DNA of 64,000 nucleotides from positions 105,896 through 169,895 of the forward strand of contig CANNFM010000014.1 in NCBI GenBank assembly GCA_947503835.1, written 5' to 3'. The position numbers were made by a program, and so were the translations under genes. The first letter of the stretch is position 1. Every line of letters starts with the position of its first letter. This document shows positions 42,567 to 52,765 of this stretch, piece after piece. The stretch comes from an uncultured Aquimarina sp. Lineage in GTDB: Bacteria; Bacteroidota; Bacteroidia; Flavobacteriales; Flavobacteriaceae. The notes under the pieces were generated by a model. The model made no database searches and was not told the origin of the DNA. It worked only from the letters and a program-made list of their open reading frames with translations.

Positions 42567-45500
42567 TTATTTATTACTGTAATATAAATATCCCAAACCT
42601 GAAAGACCTATTCCTGTTGCCCATCTAGCACCAGTACTCAATCTAGAATAATTCATAGGGGATGGTTTTAAACCAGATGATAATGCGGGAAGACTATTGT
42701 AAATAGTTTGTGCCCCTCTTCCAAAATAAGTTCTTGGAAATGGTAATATTTGGCCTCCCTTATAAAGTTTTCCATGAATCCTTATTCCTCCTGCTGGTGC
42801 TCGGCTTAATGCAGAATATAGAGGTTGAGAGTAGTTTAAAACTCCTTGACTTAAACTATTTAATGCATTAGGGTTAGTTATTCTAAAAGCTCTAGCTATT
42901 CTAGCATTTTGATATAATTTCCCTAAGCCTTTAAGTAAACCAATTTTCGGCAATGGAGCAAGAAGCATAGCACCTTCCATTACAGCATGTGCTGCGTCTC
43001 CTTGCGCTGCTTGTATACTACCTCGTAAAGCACTTAGTTCTGGTGCATAGTGATTATCATAAAACCATTTACCATAGTCTCCGTAATCATAATTGGTACC
43101 ATTTTGTAAGTTATACTCATCAATAGAGCCTTCAAAAGAAGTCTCATAATGTCCAACATCCATGGCATCGATCCAATCTGGCATTTCATCATAACCCCCA
43201 TCTGTAGCATAAGCAACTGGGTCTCCAGTTATGACAGTAGATTTTTTCTTTTTCTTCCCTGGGTCTGTCGCAGAAAGTCCATATTGCGCTAGTGCTCCAT
43301 TTAGCATAGCTAACCCAGACATCCCCCTATTTCGATTAGTGTCAATAGATAATCCTATTGAGTTTAACGCAGTTCCAAAACCAACAGCGTTACCATTACC
43401 ATTTTCATATTGACCAGTATTCCAGTTATAACTTACACTAGAGCTTGCACTACCATCTAAAGCATACTCCCTGCTACTCATGTACCTACCTTCTCTAATA
43501 ACATGGCTACCACCACTTGGGTCATTATAGTATACAGGATTATTCCCAAACGTATTATAAGTCGATAAAGAGTGATGTGTAATGGGATCAATACGATTCC
43601 ATCTCGCTATGGTAGGATCAAAGGATCTAAGTGGCATCTCGTACCAGTTGAGTCCTAATCCTTCTTCGAGTTCGGTGTTGTTGTATTTATATTGATGAGA
43701 TCTCCCATTGACAGGGATATTGGGTCTTTTTTGTTGAAGTCCAAAGGGGTAATAGTTATTTTCCTCTACGATCTCATCGGTAGAGATTTCCCCATTGTTA
43801 TTGCGGTCTGTGTATGAGAGTCTGATGTTACCTAAATGATCTGCAAACTGATATACATAGTTAAATGATGAGATTGCCGCGCTACCGCTCACAATGACAG
43901 GTTCAATATACCCTTCAGGTTGCCCCATAAACTCTAGCTTCCCATTTTTATATTGTGCTGCTGCATATTCGGTAGTCGTAATGGTACCGCCATCATTAAG
44001 GATCTTTTTTAGCTTGCTACCTCCTGCATCGTATATATATTCGATGGTTTTGTTGGTATCGTTCTCAAATGTAATCTTTACTGGTAAGTCTAAATGGTTA
44101 TACTCGATACTGGTAATCCCTTTATTTTTATCTGCGGTGATACTTCCATTTTGGTCATATTCATAATCATTACCTACCGTATTACCATCCTTAAACCCAA
44201 AAGTGGTATTACCAGCATCAGTTACACTAAGCAGTTTATGCCCCGTAGCTTCATAGGTATAGGATAGTTTATCCATCTCTCCAAAGGTAGTGGCATTGGT
44301 ATCGGTATGTCCTTTTCGATCCAGGGTTAGGATATTCCCCATAGTATCATAGGTAATACCAGAGAGGTCATACTTACCATCATTACTGATCGCCTGAGTT
44401 AATCGGTCGAGAGCATCATAGCTATACGCATAACTTCTGGTTACATTATCGTTGGCAGATTTCCATGAAGTTTTTGCGATATTTCCATTGTACAATGGGT
44501 TTGCAGCGGTATTGTAGTCAATCTTATAACCAAACAGGTCCCCATTAGCGGTATCGCCATTGTTAATAGCCGTTAACCAACCGCGTATGTTTGTTTTGTA
44601 ATCTACATGCTGCAGGCCACCTCCAACATTTTTGGCAACCAATTGCCCAAGATTGTCATACTCGTTACTGGCAATTACTTCTACAGGCTGATCATTGATC
44701 TGTTGCGTTTGGGTAAGCACTCTACCCACATGATCATAGGTAAACCTATCGATGGTTACAATCGGTGCATTGCTGCCTTTGGTATGGGTGGTTTTGCTTT
44801 GGATCACTTTGCCTGCAAAGTCTATTTGAGTTTTTGCAATATCTAGAGTACTAAGATACTCATTTTTGCTGGCTGCATAGATTGGTCGTGCTTTTTTATC
44901 ATAATAGGTCACCGTAGTGGTCCAATCGTTAGTACCTAACACCCGTATTTTGCTCCCTGTAGGTAAGGTTTTGGTTCGATCGGTCACTGGCTCACCATAT
45001 ACTGTATCTGGGTTGGCAAGTTCTGCAGGCAGATCAAACCCATAATTGTCATAATAACTAATGCTATGCAACTCTATATTATCCGTTGGGAACGCTGTAT
45101 TACTATAATGCACAGTAGTCCCTGCGATATCGATTGGGGCCCCTCGCTCTTCCCATAGGGTAGTGAGCGTATTCACCTCTTGTTGTAGTGCCGGTCGATC
45201 TCTAGTATCGGTATACATTCCGCTATAGACACCTCTGCTCAAGCCATCATATTTGGTAAACAACCAGACACCTTGTGTCTTTAAAATATCATCCTGAGTC
45301 AATACAGGTTGGTCGAGCTCGTTATAGACGATATACTCCCGCCCCTTGCCTGGGTCTTTCTTTTCGACAAGACGGTTACGTTCGTCATATTTATATTGAT
45401 ATATGAGTTCGCTAAGTTCTTCGGCAGAGATCCCATCGGTGATTATTACTTTTGGTGGGATCACAAAAGTAAGATTACCATAATCGTCGTAGACATTGTA

Positions 45501-46739
45501 CGTGTCTATTGCTTGCCCATTGTTATAAGAACGGGTCAACATAGTACGCCCATTTTTATCAGTAAAACTCTCTGCCGTTTTGTTCTTGCCATCGGCAGTA
45601 GTCCAATTTTCGTTTTTAACGATACTTTTGCTTAGCTGTCCTGCGGCATAGGTACCGTTGGGTGCTAGTGTAGGAACACCATCTGTTATCACCACATCAA
45701 AACGTAATACTTCGGCGGCTTTGTTAAAACCGTATTCAGACTTTACGGTATGCTCGTTGGTCACATATTCGTTATACTCTTTGATATATTGGATAGGACT
45801 AAGATCGTAGGTGCTTCTTATCTTTACTCCGTTGGTTAAAGGTCTTGGATTACCACTTATTGGAGTAATGGTAAGATAGTTATTTTCAATACTGGCTTTA
45901 TAATCGATTGGGGTATCGTTTACATCGGTCAATTGGCCCAGGTCTGCAAATTCGATTTCAGGGTAAACATCGATTTTTCGAAGTTTTCCTGTAGACAATA
46001 CCTCGATATCGAGTTCTGGCTTTGCCCATATACCCAGTTTAAGTTCTGCATTGTTAATCGTTATGGCAACCACATTATCCAAATTAATAGAAGTATATGC
46101 GGGTGCATAGGGATCCAAAACGTCAGACGCGGTCCAGTTCTTCACATAGCTTATATCGGTTGGAAAACTGGCATATACCGGATCTTTATGACGTGTATAC
46201 TTCCAGGTAGTTCCTGGTGCAGCTTGTTCTTGTACCCGATTAAGCGGTGAGGCTTCCAGTATGGTCTCACTATAGGCATTGACTTCTTCTACTGGCACTC
46301 CAGTAAAATCATCGGGATACTTGTTTTGGTAATAGGCATTGATATCCTGTTGGATATTCACTTCTCTGTAACTCCCAGGTACGCCTGTCACTTCAAAAGG
46401 CAGATATTGTTTGGTTTTTCTACCCAAGCCGTCATACTCGATATGAGAAATAATATCCTTATTGCCCATTGAGGCATTGATTGCATTTTGTTGTATGGGC
46501 CTTCCCAATCCATCATAATAGGTAATGGTTTGGACTTTTTGATCTTCGGGTGCCGTCTCTAAGGCATTGGCAGTAGTAAAAGGCGCTTGTGCCTGTACTG
46601 CCATGACATAGTTTTGATCCTCAGACGGGACTAACCCCTGGGCATAGGTGGTTCCTATAGCAAGAAACATCCCTATGGTATATATCGTGATTTTGATTAT
46701 GGTATTCATCAAACTGTGTTTTTTATGTCTTTGTTTCAT
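42567..46739 (-). CDS. RHS-repeat polymorphic toxin with DUF6443-type N-terminus
   Basis: A 1390-residue protein. Signal peptide (to AIGTTYAQG, about 34), a DUF6443-like domain (about 45-150, YYDGLGRPIQQNAINASMG), many YD repeats (about 400-1000), then the RHS core near 1000-1075: NYYPFGLQQKRP, YNNTELEEGLGLNWYEMPLR, DPTIARWNRIDP, TYNTFGNNPVYYNDPSG. Beyond the core the sequence is unique: a linker with GKKKKK, a hydrophobic segment (MEGAMLLAPLPKIGLLKGLG) and a C-terminal domain with GGIRIHGKLYKGG whose toxin activity I cannot name. It lies 17 bases after the 1303-residue partner and is followed by its immunity gene and two spare cassettes. Confidence 0.9.
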   Translation of the reverse strand: MKQRHKKHSLMNTIIKITIYTIGMFLAIGTTYAQGLVPSEDQNYVMAVQAQAPFTTANALETAPEDQKVQTITYYDGLGRPIQQNAINASMGNKDIISHIEYDGLGRKTKQYLPFEVTGVPGSYREVNIQQDINAYYQNKYPDDFTGVPVEEVNAYSETILEASPLNRVQEQAAPGTTWKYTRHKDPVYASFPTDISYVKNWTASDVLDPYAPAYTSINLDNVVAITINNAELKLGIWAKPELDIEVLSTGKLRKIDVYPEIEFADLGQLTDVNDTPIDYKASIENNYLTITPISGNPRPLTNGVKIRSTYDLSPIQYIKEYNEYVTNEHTVKSEYGFNKAAEVLRFDVVITDGVPTLAPNGTYAAGQLSKSIVKNENWTTADGKNKTAESFTDKNGRTMLTRSYNNGQAIDTYNVYDDYGNLTFVIPPKVIITDGISAEELSELIYQYKYDERNRLVEKKDPGKGREYIVYNELDQPVLTQDDILKTQGVWLFTKYDGLSRGVYSGMYTDTRDRPALQQEVNTLTTLWEERGAPIDIAGTTVHYSNTAFPTDNIELHSISYYDNYGFDLPAELANPDTVYGEPVTDRTKTLPTGSKIRVLGTNDWTTTVTYYDKKARPIYAASKNEYLSTLDIAKTQIDFAGKVIQSKTTHTKGSNAPIVTIDRFTYDHVGRVLTQTQQINDQPVEVIASNEYDNLGQLVAKNVGGGLQHVDYKTNIRGWLTAINNGDTANGDLFGYKIDYNTAANPLYNGNIAKTSWKSANDNVTRSYAYSYDALDRLTQAISNDGKYDLSGITYDTMGNILTLDRKGHTDTNATTFGEMDKLSYTYEATGHKLLSVTDAGNTTFGFKDGNTVGNDYEYDQNGSITADKNKGITSIEYNHLDLPVKITFENDTNKTIEYIYDAGGSKLKKILNDGGTITTTEYAAAQYKNGKLEFMGQPEGYIEPVIVSGSAAISSFNYVYQFADHLGNIRLSYTDRNNNGEISTDEIVEENNYYPFGLQQKRPNIPVNGRSHQYKYNNTELEEGLGLNWYEMPLRSFDPTIARWNRIDPITHHSLSTYNTFGNNPVYYNDPSGGSHVIREGRYMSSREYALDGSASSSVSYNWNTGQYENGNGNAVGFGTALNSIGLSIDTNRNRGMSGLAMLNGALAQYGLSATDPGKKKKKSTVITGDPVAYATDGGYDEMPDWIDAMDVGHYETSFEGSIDEYNLQNGTNYDYGDYGKWFYDNHYAPELSALRGSIQAAQGDAAHAVMEGAMLLAPLPKIGLLKGLGKLYQNARIARAFRITNPNALNSLSQGVLNYSQPLYSALSRAPAGGIRIHGKLYKGGQILPFPRTYFGRGAQTIYNSLPALSSGLKPSPMNYSRLSTGARWATGIGLSGLGYLYYSNK

Positions 46740-46756
46740 CTTGTGGTAGGCTTAGG

Positions 46757-49700
46757 TTATTGGTTGGTATCAGGAACTAAAATGTCGGGTCCACCGCCAT
46801 CACCGCCACCGCCGCCATTGTTGCTACTGCATCGCGCACTGTTGATAGTATAGGTTACAGGAAACATATTCTTAACCTTACCGGTTATCTGGTCGGTCAC
46901 CTCACATCGTATATTTTTAGTTCCGTTAGAGCCACAATACAGGGTGACATTAATTTTTGAAGAAGAACTTACTCTGCTTCCGTTGACATACCAAGCGTGT
47001 CTATAGCTGCCTGAGCCTCCACCTTTATGAGCACTAACCTCAAACTTTTCTGTTCGTGGGGGAGAGGTAGTTGCCGGCATTCTTCGTAATGAAACTCCCC
47101 AGGACTGGAACTCTTCAACCGTCATCGTAGAGGTAATGGTCTTGCTTTTTCCTGTAGTACGGTCGTTTAGGATACATTCTATACGTAAATTTCCATAATA
47201 CGCATAGTCCAAATAAAGACTAAAGGACTTTTGTGTAGATGTATGCGTTTTATTGCTTTTATATACCCTCCAGCTATAGCTAAAGTTACCTGATCCCCCA
47301 ATGGGGTTGATCCCAAACGAAGCGGTTTTCTTTACCTCATGATTGGCTGGGCGTACAATTTGACTTGACGCAGTCGACAACGGAGCATAAATACTAATCG
47401 ATTTGTTTACCACCTTGGTTTTACTTGTAATGATATCGGTAATGGTCAGTTCTATAGCGGCCATTCCTTTGGTAGTACCCGCATGCAAGGTAAAGTTAGA
47501 ACCTGTAAAATACTCTGGTGCTTTACCGGGTTTGGTAAGTTTCCAGCGGTAGGTAAATTGTTCAGATCCTCCGTTAACTTCAGATTGAATCATTAACGTG
47601 GTATTGGTTTCTAACCAGTTACGTTCTGAAGACACACTAGCTACTAAAGGATCATATTGTATCCCGCTATCGTTATAATAATATTTGTTGATGATATGAT
47701 GCTCTGCATCTCGTGTGTGTAATAAACGATACAACCCATCATATTCGGTATAAGTGGTATATCCTCTAGGATCAGTTGTACTAGTTACTCCGATCAGTGG
47801 GTCATAGGTATAGGTCGTTACAATCACATTGGGTAACGCATCCCGAAGGTTGTCTAAACCTTGTCTCAGGGCACCTTCTGCACCAGTGTACTCTAAAGTG
47901 CGATCGATATCAGCATTGGATTTTGCTTTAAGATCGGCTACATATACTGCGACCTGATCATAGGTTGCATTACCAACCTTAGCGATCGGGTATAGATCGT
48001 TATATCCCCAGATATACACCGTGTGTGGGCCTTTCCCTTGGGACACTTCTAGTGGGTTTCCTTTGGCATCATATTTATGATAGATCGTTTGATCTTGTAG
48101 TGGGGCACCTTCTTTAGCGCCTTGTATTACAGAGGGTAGGTAATACCCCGCATCGGTAGTATTAAAATTGACGATTGCCGTGGCTTGTTTTTTAGGTCCA
48201 ATAAAGGTTTCGGTCTTAACCGGTGAAGCCATACGATGTGCACCCATTAATTGGGTATTATTAATATCTGGGTGATACGGGTAGTAATAGTTCGATTTCT
48301 GGATCTCACCTTTAGAGTTCGTTTGGGTCTGCCCGATCATCTGGTGATACTGATCATACTCATACTCAGTAATACGTTCTGAATAGTGTGTAGGATCGGT
48401 ATCCGAATAGGTTCGGCTGATCACTCGCTTTTGTAAAGGTTGGATGTTGGTTTCTTTATAGGTTTCTATGCTGTATCTTCTCATCCAAGCAGGAGCATCT
48501 TCATCACCCACTGCCAGGGTATATTTTGTAAATGAAAACCCTAGTGTCAAACCGACTGTATTCATCACATGTCTTGCCCAATCTTCATATTCTACCTGGG
48601 TACCCTCTTGATAAAGAGCGCGATACTCCCACGCTAATTGGGGCAGATAAAGAAGAAACTCGCTTCCTGTCCTTTCTAGTTCTCTACGAATAAATTCTCT
48701 CAAATTCAATTCTCGCTTTACTCCTTTATTAGAACGTACTTTAATCGCATAGGGGTAGTTAGGATCTAAGGAATTTCCAAATGCATCCCGATTCATCTGC
48801 ACTGGTATATATTCATAGCGTTGCTCTGTAAGCAATTGTTCTGTGGGTTGTGGATTGCCATCGATATGCTTATAGGTACGGATTGATTTAATTCGGATAT
48901 CCCCTTCGACTTCACCTCGTGGAGCAAGATTATGAACCAAAGAATCACTAAAATCCCCTATATTTTCAAATACCTCGGTATCTTCAAAGGTATAGACCGT
49001 TCGTCCGTTATGGATTGCTTTAGTAGGATCTGAGGATACCACCCGCTCACTCACCTGTTCATAATAAATAGGTTTAGGTGGGCCCACATAATCAGCACTG
49101 TTTGCATTGCGAACCACTGAATTGATTTTGGCACTAGAGCCTAGTTCTTCTTTGCTATAGTCATACTCTTTTTTGGTACATGCACTGGTAGCACCTCCAC
49201 AATTTTCTATGCTCTTTACCCGAATACCGCCATACCCTTGATGATATGAATTCAATTCATATTCGATCTTAGTTTGTCCGCCGCTTTTACCGGTTATGGT
49301 CTTTAAGGCACCTTGCACGGTTCCCTTAAAAATTGGATAGTCAACTAGTACAGGATCACTTTCATTCGAAGGCACACTTCTATTGGCATAATATCCCCAT
49401 TTATCCATCCCTGAAGTAACTTTTTCTTTATCAAAATCAAAATCAGGAATGTCATACGAATCATTTTGGTCGTAATAGTCAAATCGAACCTCTAACTGAT
49501 CATTCTTTTTGATCTCGGTAAGCAAACGTCGTGTTCTTTGGGTAAAGAAATCATATCTGTTAATCGTATTGTTATGAAAATCTTTAAGGGCAATACGGTG
49601 ATACTGGTGGTATATTCCTGAAGTCCCAGGTTTACTGATAAAATCCAAAGACCCTTCAGCAAAGTTGATTTTGGTGAGTACTGGGGTGGTCACATCCACA

Positions 49701-50668
49701 TCCATACGTACATGAGGATAGATATAAGGATCCGTCTTAGGGTCATCTCCTTCAAAATCCTGATCAAATAAAAACTCTGAAGCTCTAGATTTTAGAGAAT
49801 AGGCTTTAGGGACAAAAGCCTTTCTTCTATCCGTTTGGTTTTGGTACTCAAAGGTAATTTGCTGCGAGGTATTAGGGGGTTGTATACTGGTGAGATACCA
49901 ACTGCGCGCATAGGTCTCATAATTTGCTTCTGTTACCGGATTTCCTCCTCCAAAGGGAAGGAAGAACATATCAGGCTCATAGGGATCAAAGATCTCTTTG
50001 GCAGCAAAGATGTATTTCACTCCTTCGGCATCGATCACTTCAATTTGATCCCAACCAAAGGATACTTTTACATTATGATGGGATAACAATACAGGTTGAC
50101 CGTTAATCCCGATTTTAAAGGAGAAATTTAAAGCTCCGGCATTTACTTTAAACAAATCTGGCTCGCCGTCTACCATACCATTGGCTAATAAATACGCATG
50201 ATGTTCTTTCATGACTTGTTTACCACCAGTACCTGGGCTGTTATTCGGATCAAAATGATAATAAGGATCCAAAATGCTATCTTTTAGTCGTTCTGCCCCG
50301 TGATATCCTTTGGGGTGATCATCGGGTAGGCCTCGTACTTCTCGAGAGATCATCCCGGTGGCGATTAATCCCCAACCTAATCCTATGGGTGAAGGTTCTT
50401 CCATCACCTGTAGGCCGGTATAGCGGTATTGCAAGCCTACAGGCCAACTCACTCCATTTTGTTTGATAGTATAAATAGGTACGGCATGTTGTACTGCCCC
50501 GGTAGTAAGATCTACACTGGCACCACTGGCTTTAGGAGCATTAGCAGCTGTAGGAGTCGCCTTTATGGCAGTACCATAGCCCCCATAAAAACCTGATTGG
50601 GCGATTGTGTTTTGAATGAATAGAAAGCTAAGTACTAGATATACATAGCGTAATACTGAATGGTTCAT
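46757..50668 (-). CDS. large RHS/YD-repeat secreted protein, partner of the toxin
   Basis: A 1303-residue protein. Signal peptide (YVYLVLSFLFIQNTIAQSG), then an SpvB-like N-terminal shell region (SGASVDLTTGAVQHAVPIYT, then VGLQYRYTGLQVMEEPSPIG), YD-type repeats in the second third (TYTEYDGLYRLLHTRDAEHH), and two or three Ig/PKD-like domains after about residue 1020. It ends in a glycine-rich NNGGGGGDGGGPD tail. No toxin tip is seen, so it probably forms the delivery shell or scaffold for the 1390-residue toxin encoded 17 bases downstream. Transcription probably starts beyond the conserved 71-bp element at 50737-50807. Confidence 0.8.
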   Translation of the reverse strand: MNHSVLRYVYLVLSFLFIQNTIAQSGFYGGYGTAIKATPTAANAPKASGASVDLTTGAVQHAVPIYTIKQNGVSWPVGLQYRYTGLQVMEEPSPIGLGWGLIATGMISREVRGLPDDHPKGYHGAERLKDSILDPYYHFDPNNSPGTGGKQVMKEHHAYLLANGMVDGEPDLFKVNAGALNFSFKIGINGQPVLLSHHNVKVSFGWDQIEVIDAEGVKYIFAAKEIFDPYEPDMFFLPFGGGNPVTEANYETYARSWYLTSIQPPNTSQQITFEYQNQTDRRKAFVPKAYSLKSRASEFLFDQDFEGDDPKTDPYIYPHVRMDVDVTTPVLTKINFAEGSLDFISKPGTSGIYHQYHRIALKDFHNNTINRYDFFTQRTRRLLTEIKKNDQLEVRFDYYDQNDSYDIPDFDFDKEKVTSGMDKWGYYANRSVPSNESDPVLVDYPIFKGTVQGALKTITGKSGGQTKIEYELNSYHQGYGGIRVKSIENCGGATSACTKKEYDYSKEELGSSAKINSVVRNANSADYVGPPKPIYYEQVSERVVSSDPTKAIHNGRTVYTFEDTEVFENIGDFSDSLVHNLAPRGEVEGDIRIKSIRTYKHIDGNPQPTEQLLTEQRYEYIPVQMNRDAFGNSLDPNYPYAIKVRSNKGVKRELNLREFIRRELERTGSEFLLYLPQLAWEYRALYQEGTQVEYEDWARHVMNTVGLTLGFSFTKYTLAVGDEDAPAWMRRYSIETYKETNIQPLQKRVISRTYSDTDPTHYSERITEYEYDQYHQMIGQTQTNSKGEIQKSNYYYPYHPDINNTQLMGAHRMASPVKTETFIGPKKQATAIVNFNTTDAGYYLPSVIQGAKEGAPLQDQTIYHKYDAKGNPLEVSQGKGPHTVYIWGYNDLYPIAKVGNATYDQVAVYVADLKAKSNADIDRTLEYTGAEGALRQGLDNLRDALPNVIVTTYTYDPLIGVTSTTDPRGYTTYTEYDGLYRLLHTRDAEHHIINKYYYNDSGIQYDPLVASVSSERNWLETNTTLMIQSEVNGGSEQFTYRWKLTKPGKAPEYFTGSNFTLHAGTTKGMAAIELTITDIITSKTKVVNKSISIYAPLSTASSQIVRPANHEVKKTASFGINPIGGSGNFSYSWRVYKSNKTHTSTQKSFSLYLDYAYYGNLRIECILNDRTTGKSKTITSTMTVEEFQSWGVSLRRMPATTSPPRTEKFEVSAHKGGGSGSYRHAWYVNGSRVSSSSKINVTLYCGSNGTKNIRCEVTDQITGKVKNMFPVTYTINSARCSSNNGGGGGDGGGPDILVPDTNQ

Positions 50669-50736
50669 ATATGTGATTTATTTTGAGGTTTCTTTAAACA
50701 AAGCGGCAAAACTAATGCTAATTTTTAAAATGCTTG

Positions 50737-50807
50737 GGGGGAAAAACCCCCTGTGTTTTCAACTTTTCGTTATGATGTTTTGTAAATCGGATCAACAACA
50801 CAAAAAA
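50737..50807 (-). promoter_or_regulatory. conserved 71-bp upstream element, copy 2
   Basis: On the minus strand: TTTTTTGTGTTGTTGATC, then ATAACGAAAA, then GGGGGTTTTTCCCCC, at the same offsets as in the copy at 37718-37788. Between these words the two copies differ, so the fixed words look selected. It lies about 70 bases upstream of the RHS operon ATG at 50668; its G/C hairpin would be in the leader RNA. Confidence 0.65.
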
Positions 50808-50936
50808 GTGATGTTTTTTTTTCAAATATTACGGTTTTCCTCATCGTTTTCATGATGTTTTTCTGTTTCCTGATGCAATATTAAAACATCCCAGTTTCAT
50901 TTTTCGATACTGGGAAAATTAATTGATTATTTTTTA

Positions 50937-51242
50937 TCATGTTATGGCTTGTATTTTACTAATCCTTAATTCATTAGTGTAAAAACCAAATATGAGGCCC
51001 ACTTCTTCTTCATAAACATAGCTTTGTATGGTTTCATCATACTCAACTGGTGCATTAAGATCTTTCATAATCCTAATCATACGATATAGTTTAGTTCTTG
51101 AGATTCCTAGTCGATGGGCTAATAATATTGGTGGTCCAGTTGCTTTCATTCGTATAAGCCTGTCAATTCTTTGCATGAGTTCAATCTGTTTGATGATAAT
51201 ATTCATAACATAATTATTTAAAAAAGCATAAGCAGGTGTCAA
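50937..51242 (-). CDS. small helix-turn-helix protein
   Basis: A 101-residue protein. The middle is a winged helix: QIELMQRIDRLIRMKATGPP, then ILLAHRLGISRTKLYRMIRI, then MKDLNAPVEYDETIQSYVYE. That is the HTH_11-like form of many small regulators. It lies 268 bases upstream of the RHS operon and reads the same way, so it may regulate it. A start at the ATG for MNIIIKQIE, 12 codons downstream, is also possible. Confidence 0.72.
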   Translation of the reverse strand: MTPAYAFLNNYVMNIIIKQIELMQRIDRLIRMKATGPPILLAHRLGISRTKLYRMIRIMKDLNAPVEYDETIQSYVYEEEVGLIFGFYTNELRISKIQAIT

Positions 51243-51276
51243 TTGATCTGGGGTTGGGTTAGGGGGACTTCACAAT

Positions 51277-51807
51277 TCATTTTGGGTCAATCTGATCAAA
51301 TAAGTCTAGAAGTAAAAGTCGCCTGGTTTTGGGGTTTCTTTTTTTTACATGATTTCTTTTTAAGAATTGTTCGAGTATATATTTCAAGTGCATATTACTG
51401 AAAGCCTCTTCAATATTTCGGTTATCAAAAGCAATTAACTCATACTGACCCGGAACTGTGAAATAAAGGCTTTCACCTCCCATAAAGGCAGGAAATAAAG
51501 ATTTGATTTTATAAATGCTTATATACTGGCATTCATCTTCCAAATAGCAATATCCATAATCTCCAATGGGAGTTATGTTTCTATTTTTTGGATGTTCAAG
51601 CGTTTTCCTAACCTCATGAAATCGAATAGGAGTACTAAAATCAATTAATAAGCTTTCTATCTTATGTAAAATATCATAAACTTCAAGTTTGCTCATACCG
51701 TCAAATTGTTTGAATAAATTTTGTAATATTTTTTCTTCGTTATTTGTCATAGACATTGCTTTTCTCGTAATTATCAGAGAATCTTTTTTAATCTCAACTA
51801 ATTTCAT
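51277..51807 (-). CDS. 176-residue hypothetical protein
   Basis: A soluble protein of unknown family. The N-terminus is mixed (LVEIKKDSLIITRKAMSMTN), a helical region follows (LFKQFDGMSKLEVYDILHKI), then a strand-rich middle (GDYGYCYLEDECQYISIYKI) and a basic end (FLKRNHVKKRNPKTRRLLLL). It has no membrane segment and no recognisable motif. It lies 34 bases before the HTH gene and reads the same way. A role with the HTH protein is possible but not shown. Confidence 0.6.
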   Translation of the reverse strand: MKLVEIKKDSLIITRKAMSMTNNEEKILQNLFKQFDGMSKLEVYDILHKIESLLIDFSTPIRFHEVRKTLEHPKNRNITPIGDYGYCYLEDECQYISIYKIKSLFPAFMGGESLYFTVPGQYELIAFDNRNIEEAFSNMHLKYILEQFLKRNHVKKRNPKTRRLLLLDLFDQIDPK

Positions 51808-51952
51808 ATCTAAAAAGAACGCGAGCAGTTATAAAGTGAGAGGGCTCATTACACTAACTTAACTCAATTTGATGTAGATAAACTACTCCCAATTTCCTTC
51901 CACGGTATTATAAAAAATAACATAAATACAATGGTTTGGGATAATTCAACTA

Positions 51953-52216
51953 TCAAGCCATTAGAGTTAATGGTTTTCCTATATTTATTGATTCAAGTTG
52001 TAATTTTGAGTTCTTGAGCATTTTTACTACCTCTTTTACTGTACTACCATTTTCATAAGATTCTTTTATCCAATTTTTTAGAAGAAATGCATAACCTCTA
52101 TGAGTATTTACATAACAGTCAAAATGTTTAGGATCAATTAACAAACGGTTAAAAACCTTTTGTTCAAAAATTTCTGTTTGGCTTTTTTTTGAAGTTGATT
52201 TTACAATAGCTTTCAT
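51953..52216 (-). CDS. 87-residue hypothetical protein
   Basis: A small soluble basic protein (start MKAIVKSTSKKSQTEIFEQK, then FDCYVNTHRGYAFLLKNWIK). Most of it is predicted helical and it carries one cysteine. It reads leftward and sits 77 bases before the palindrome at 52293-52315. No family was recognised. Separate neighbours and lack of overlap make the start uncertain, but the frame is protein-like. Confidence 0.5.
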   Translation of the reverse strand: MKAIVKSTSKKSQTEIFEQKVFNRLLIDPKHFDCYVNTHRGYAFLLKNWIKESYENGSTVKEVVKMLKNSKLQLESINIGKPLTLMA

Positions 52217-52765
52217 ATTTCACATTTTTAGAAACTGATATATTTTTGATCCAAATGTAAGGATGATCAAACCTGAAAAGCAACATGTATTTGTTCGCTT
52301 TCCGTGAAAGCGAACTTCATTTTCCGTGAAAGAATATCCCATTATCCTTTTACAAAGTATTTCGAAAGGTTAGCAAAATACTTCTAGATAATATTTTAAC
52401 TATTATCAACCCTTAACAAAATACTTTATTACCCTTTTTTGATAGTATTTACCCCACTTTTTAAGCCTTAGAGGCTTATCTATCAGGATAATTTACCCTC
52501 AACAAAACTCTTTGAAGCATTAATGAAGTCATTCGAAGTACTTATTTAATCTTTGGAATGAGTTTTCAAAGGGTAGCATTACTATTCTAATAGAGCAAGG
52601 GGACTTATAGTTTGGCTATAGAGGGCCATTTTAATGGTTCACCTTGATACTTTATCGGTGAAAAGCTATTAATAATGGGGTTATAAGTAGTATTATAATC
52701 CATAGTATTAGTCGTTTAGAAACAACAAGAAATAGTTCGCCTTCCGTGAAAACGAAGTAATAAAT
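52217..52765. other. 549-base intergenic region with palindromes and AAATACTTT words
   Basis: No gene is seen. A perfect 10-bp hairpin, GTTCGCTTTCCGTGAAAGCG plus AAC, lies at 52293-52315. A partial copy (TTTTCCGTGAAAGAA) follows at 52321, and a related copy (TTCGCCTTCCGTGAAAACGA) at 52737-52756. AAATACTTT or its complement occurs about five times between 52351 and 52545, in variants. Confidence 0.6.
52737..52757 (-). terminator. hairpin after the AraC-type gene
   Basis: On the minus strand, TTCGTTTTC, ACG, GAAGGCGAA forms a 9-bp stem that uses two G-T pairs. It lies 9 bases after the stop at 52766. Pairing is complete only on this strand, so it is probably a terminator of the AraC-type gene. 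Confidence 0.55.

Noticed and set aside
46757..50668. T9SS-sorted adhesin
   Set aside because: The C-terminus is a glycine-rich tail without the sorting-domain pattern seen at 61.5-61.8 kb; the YD repeats place it with RHS shell proteins.
42567..50668. Plus-strand frames opposite the two RHS genes
   Set aside because: All are short and lie antisense to strongly conserved RHS coding sequence.
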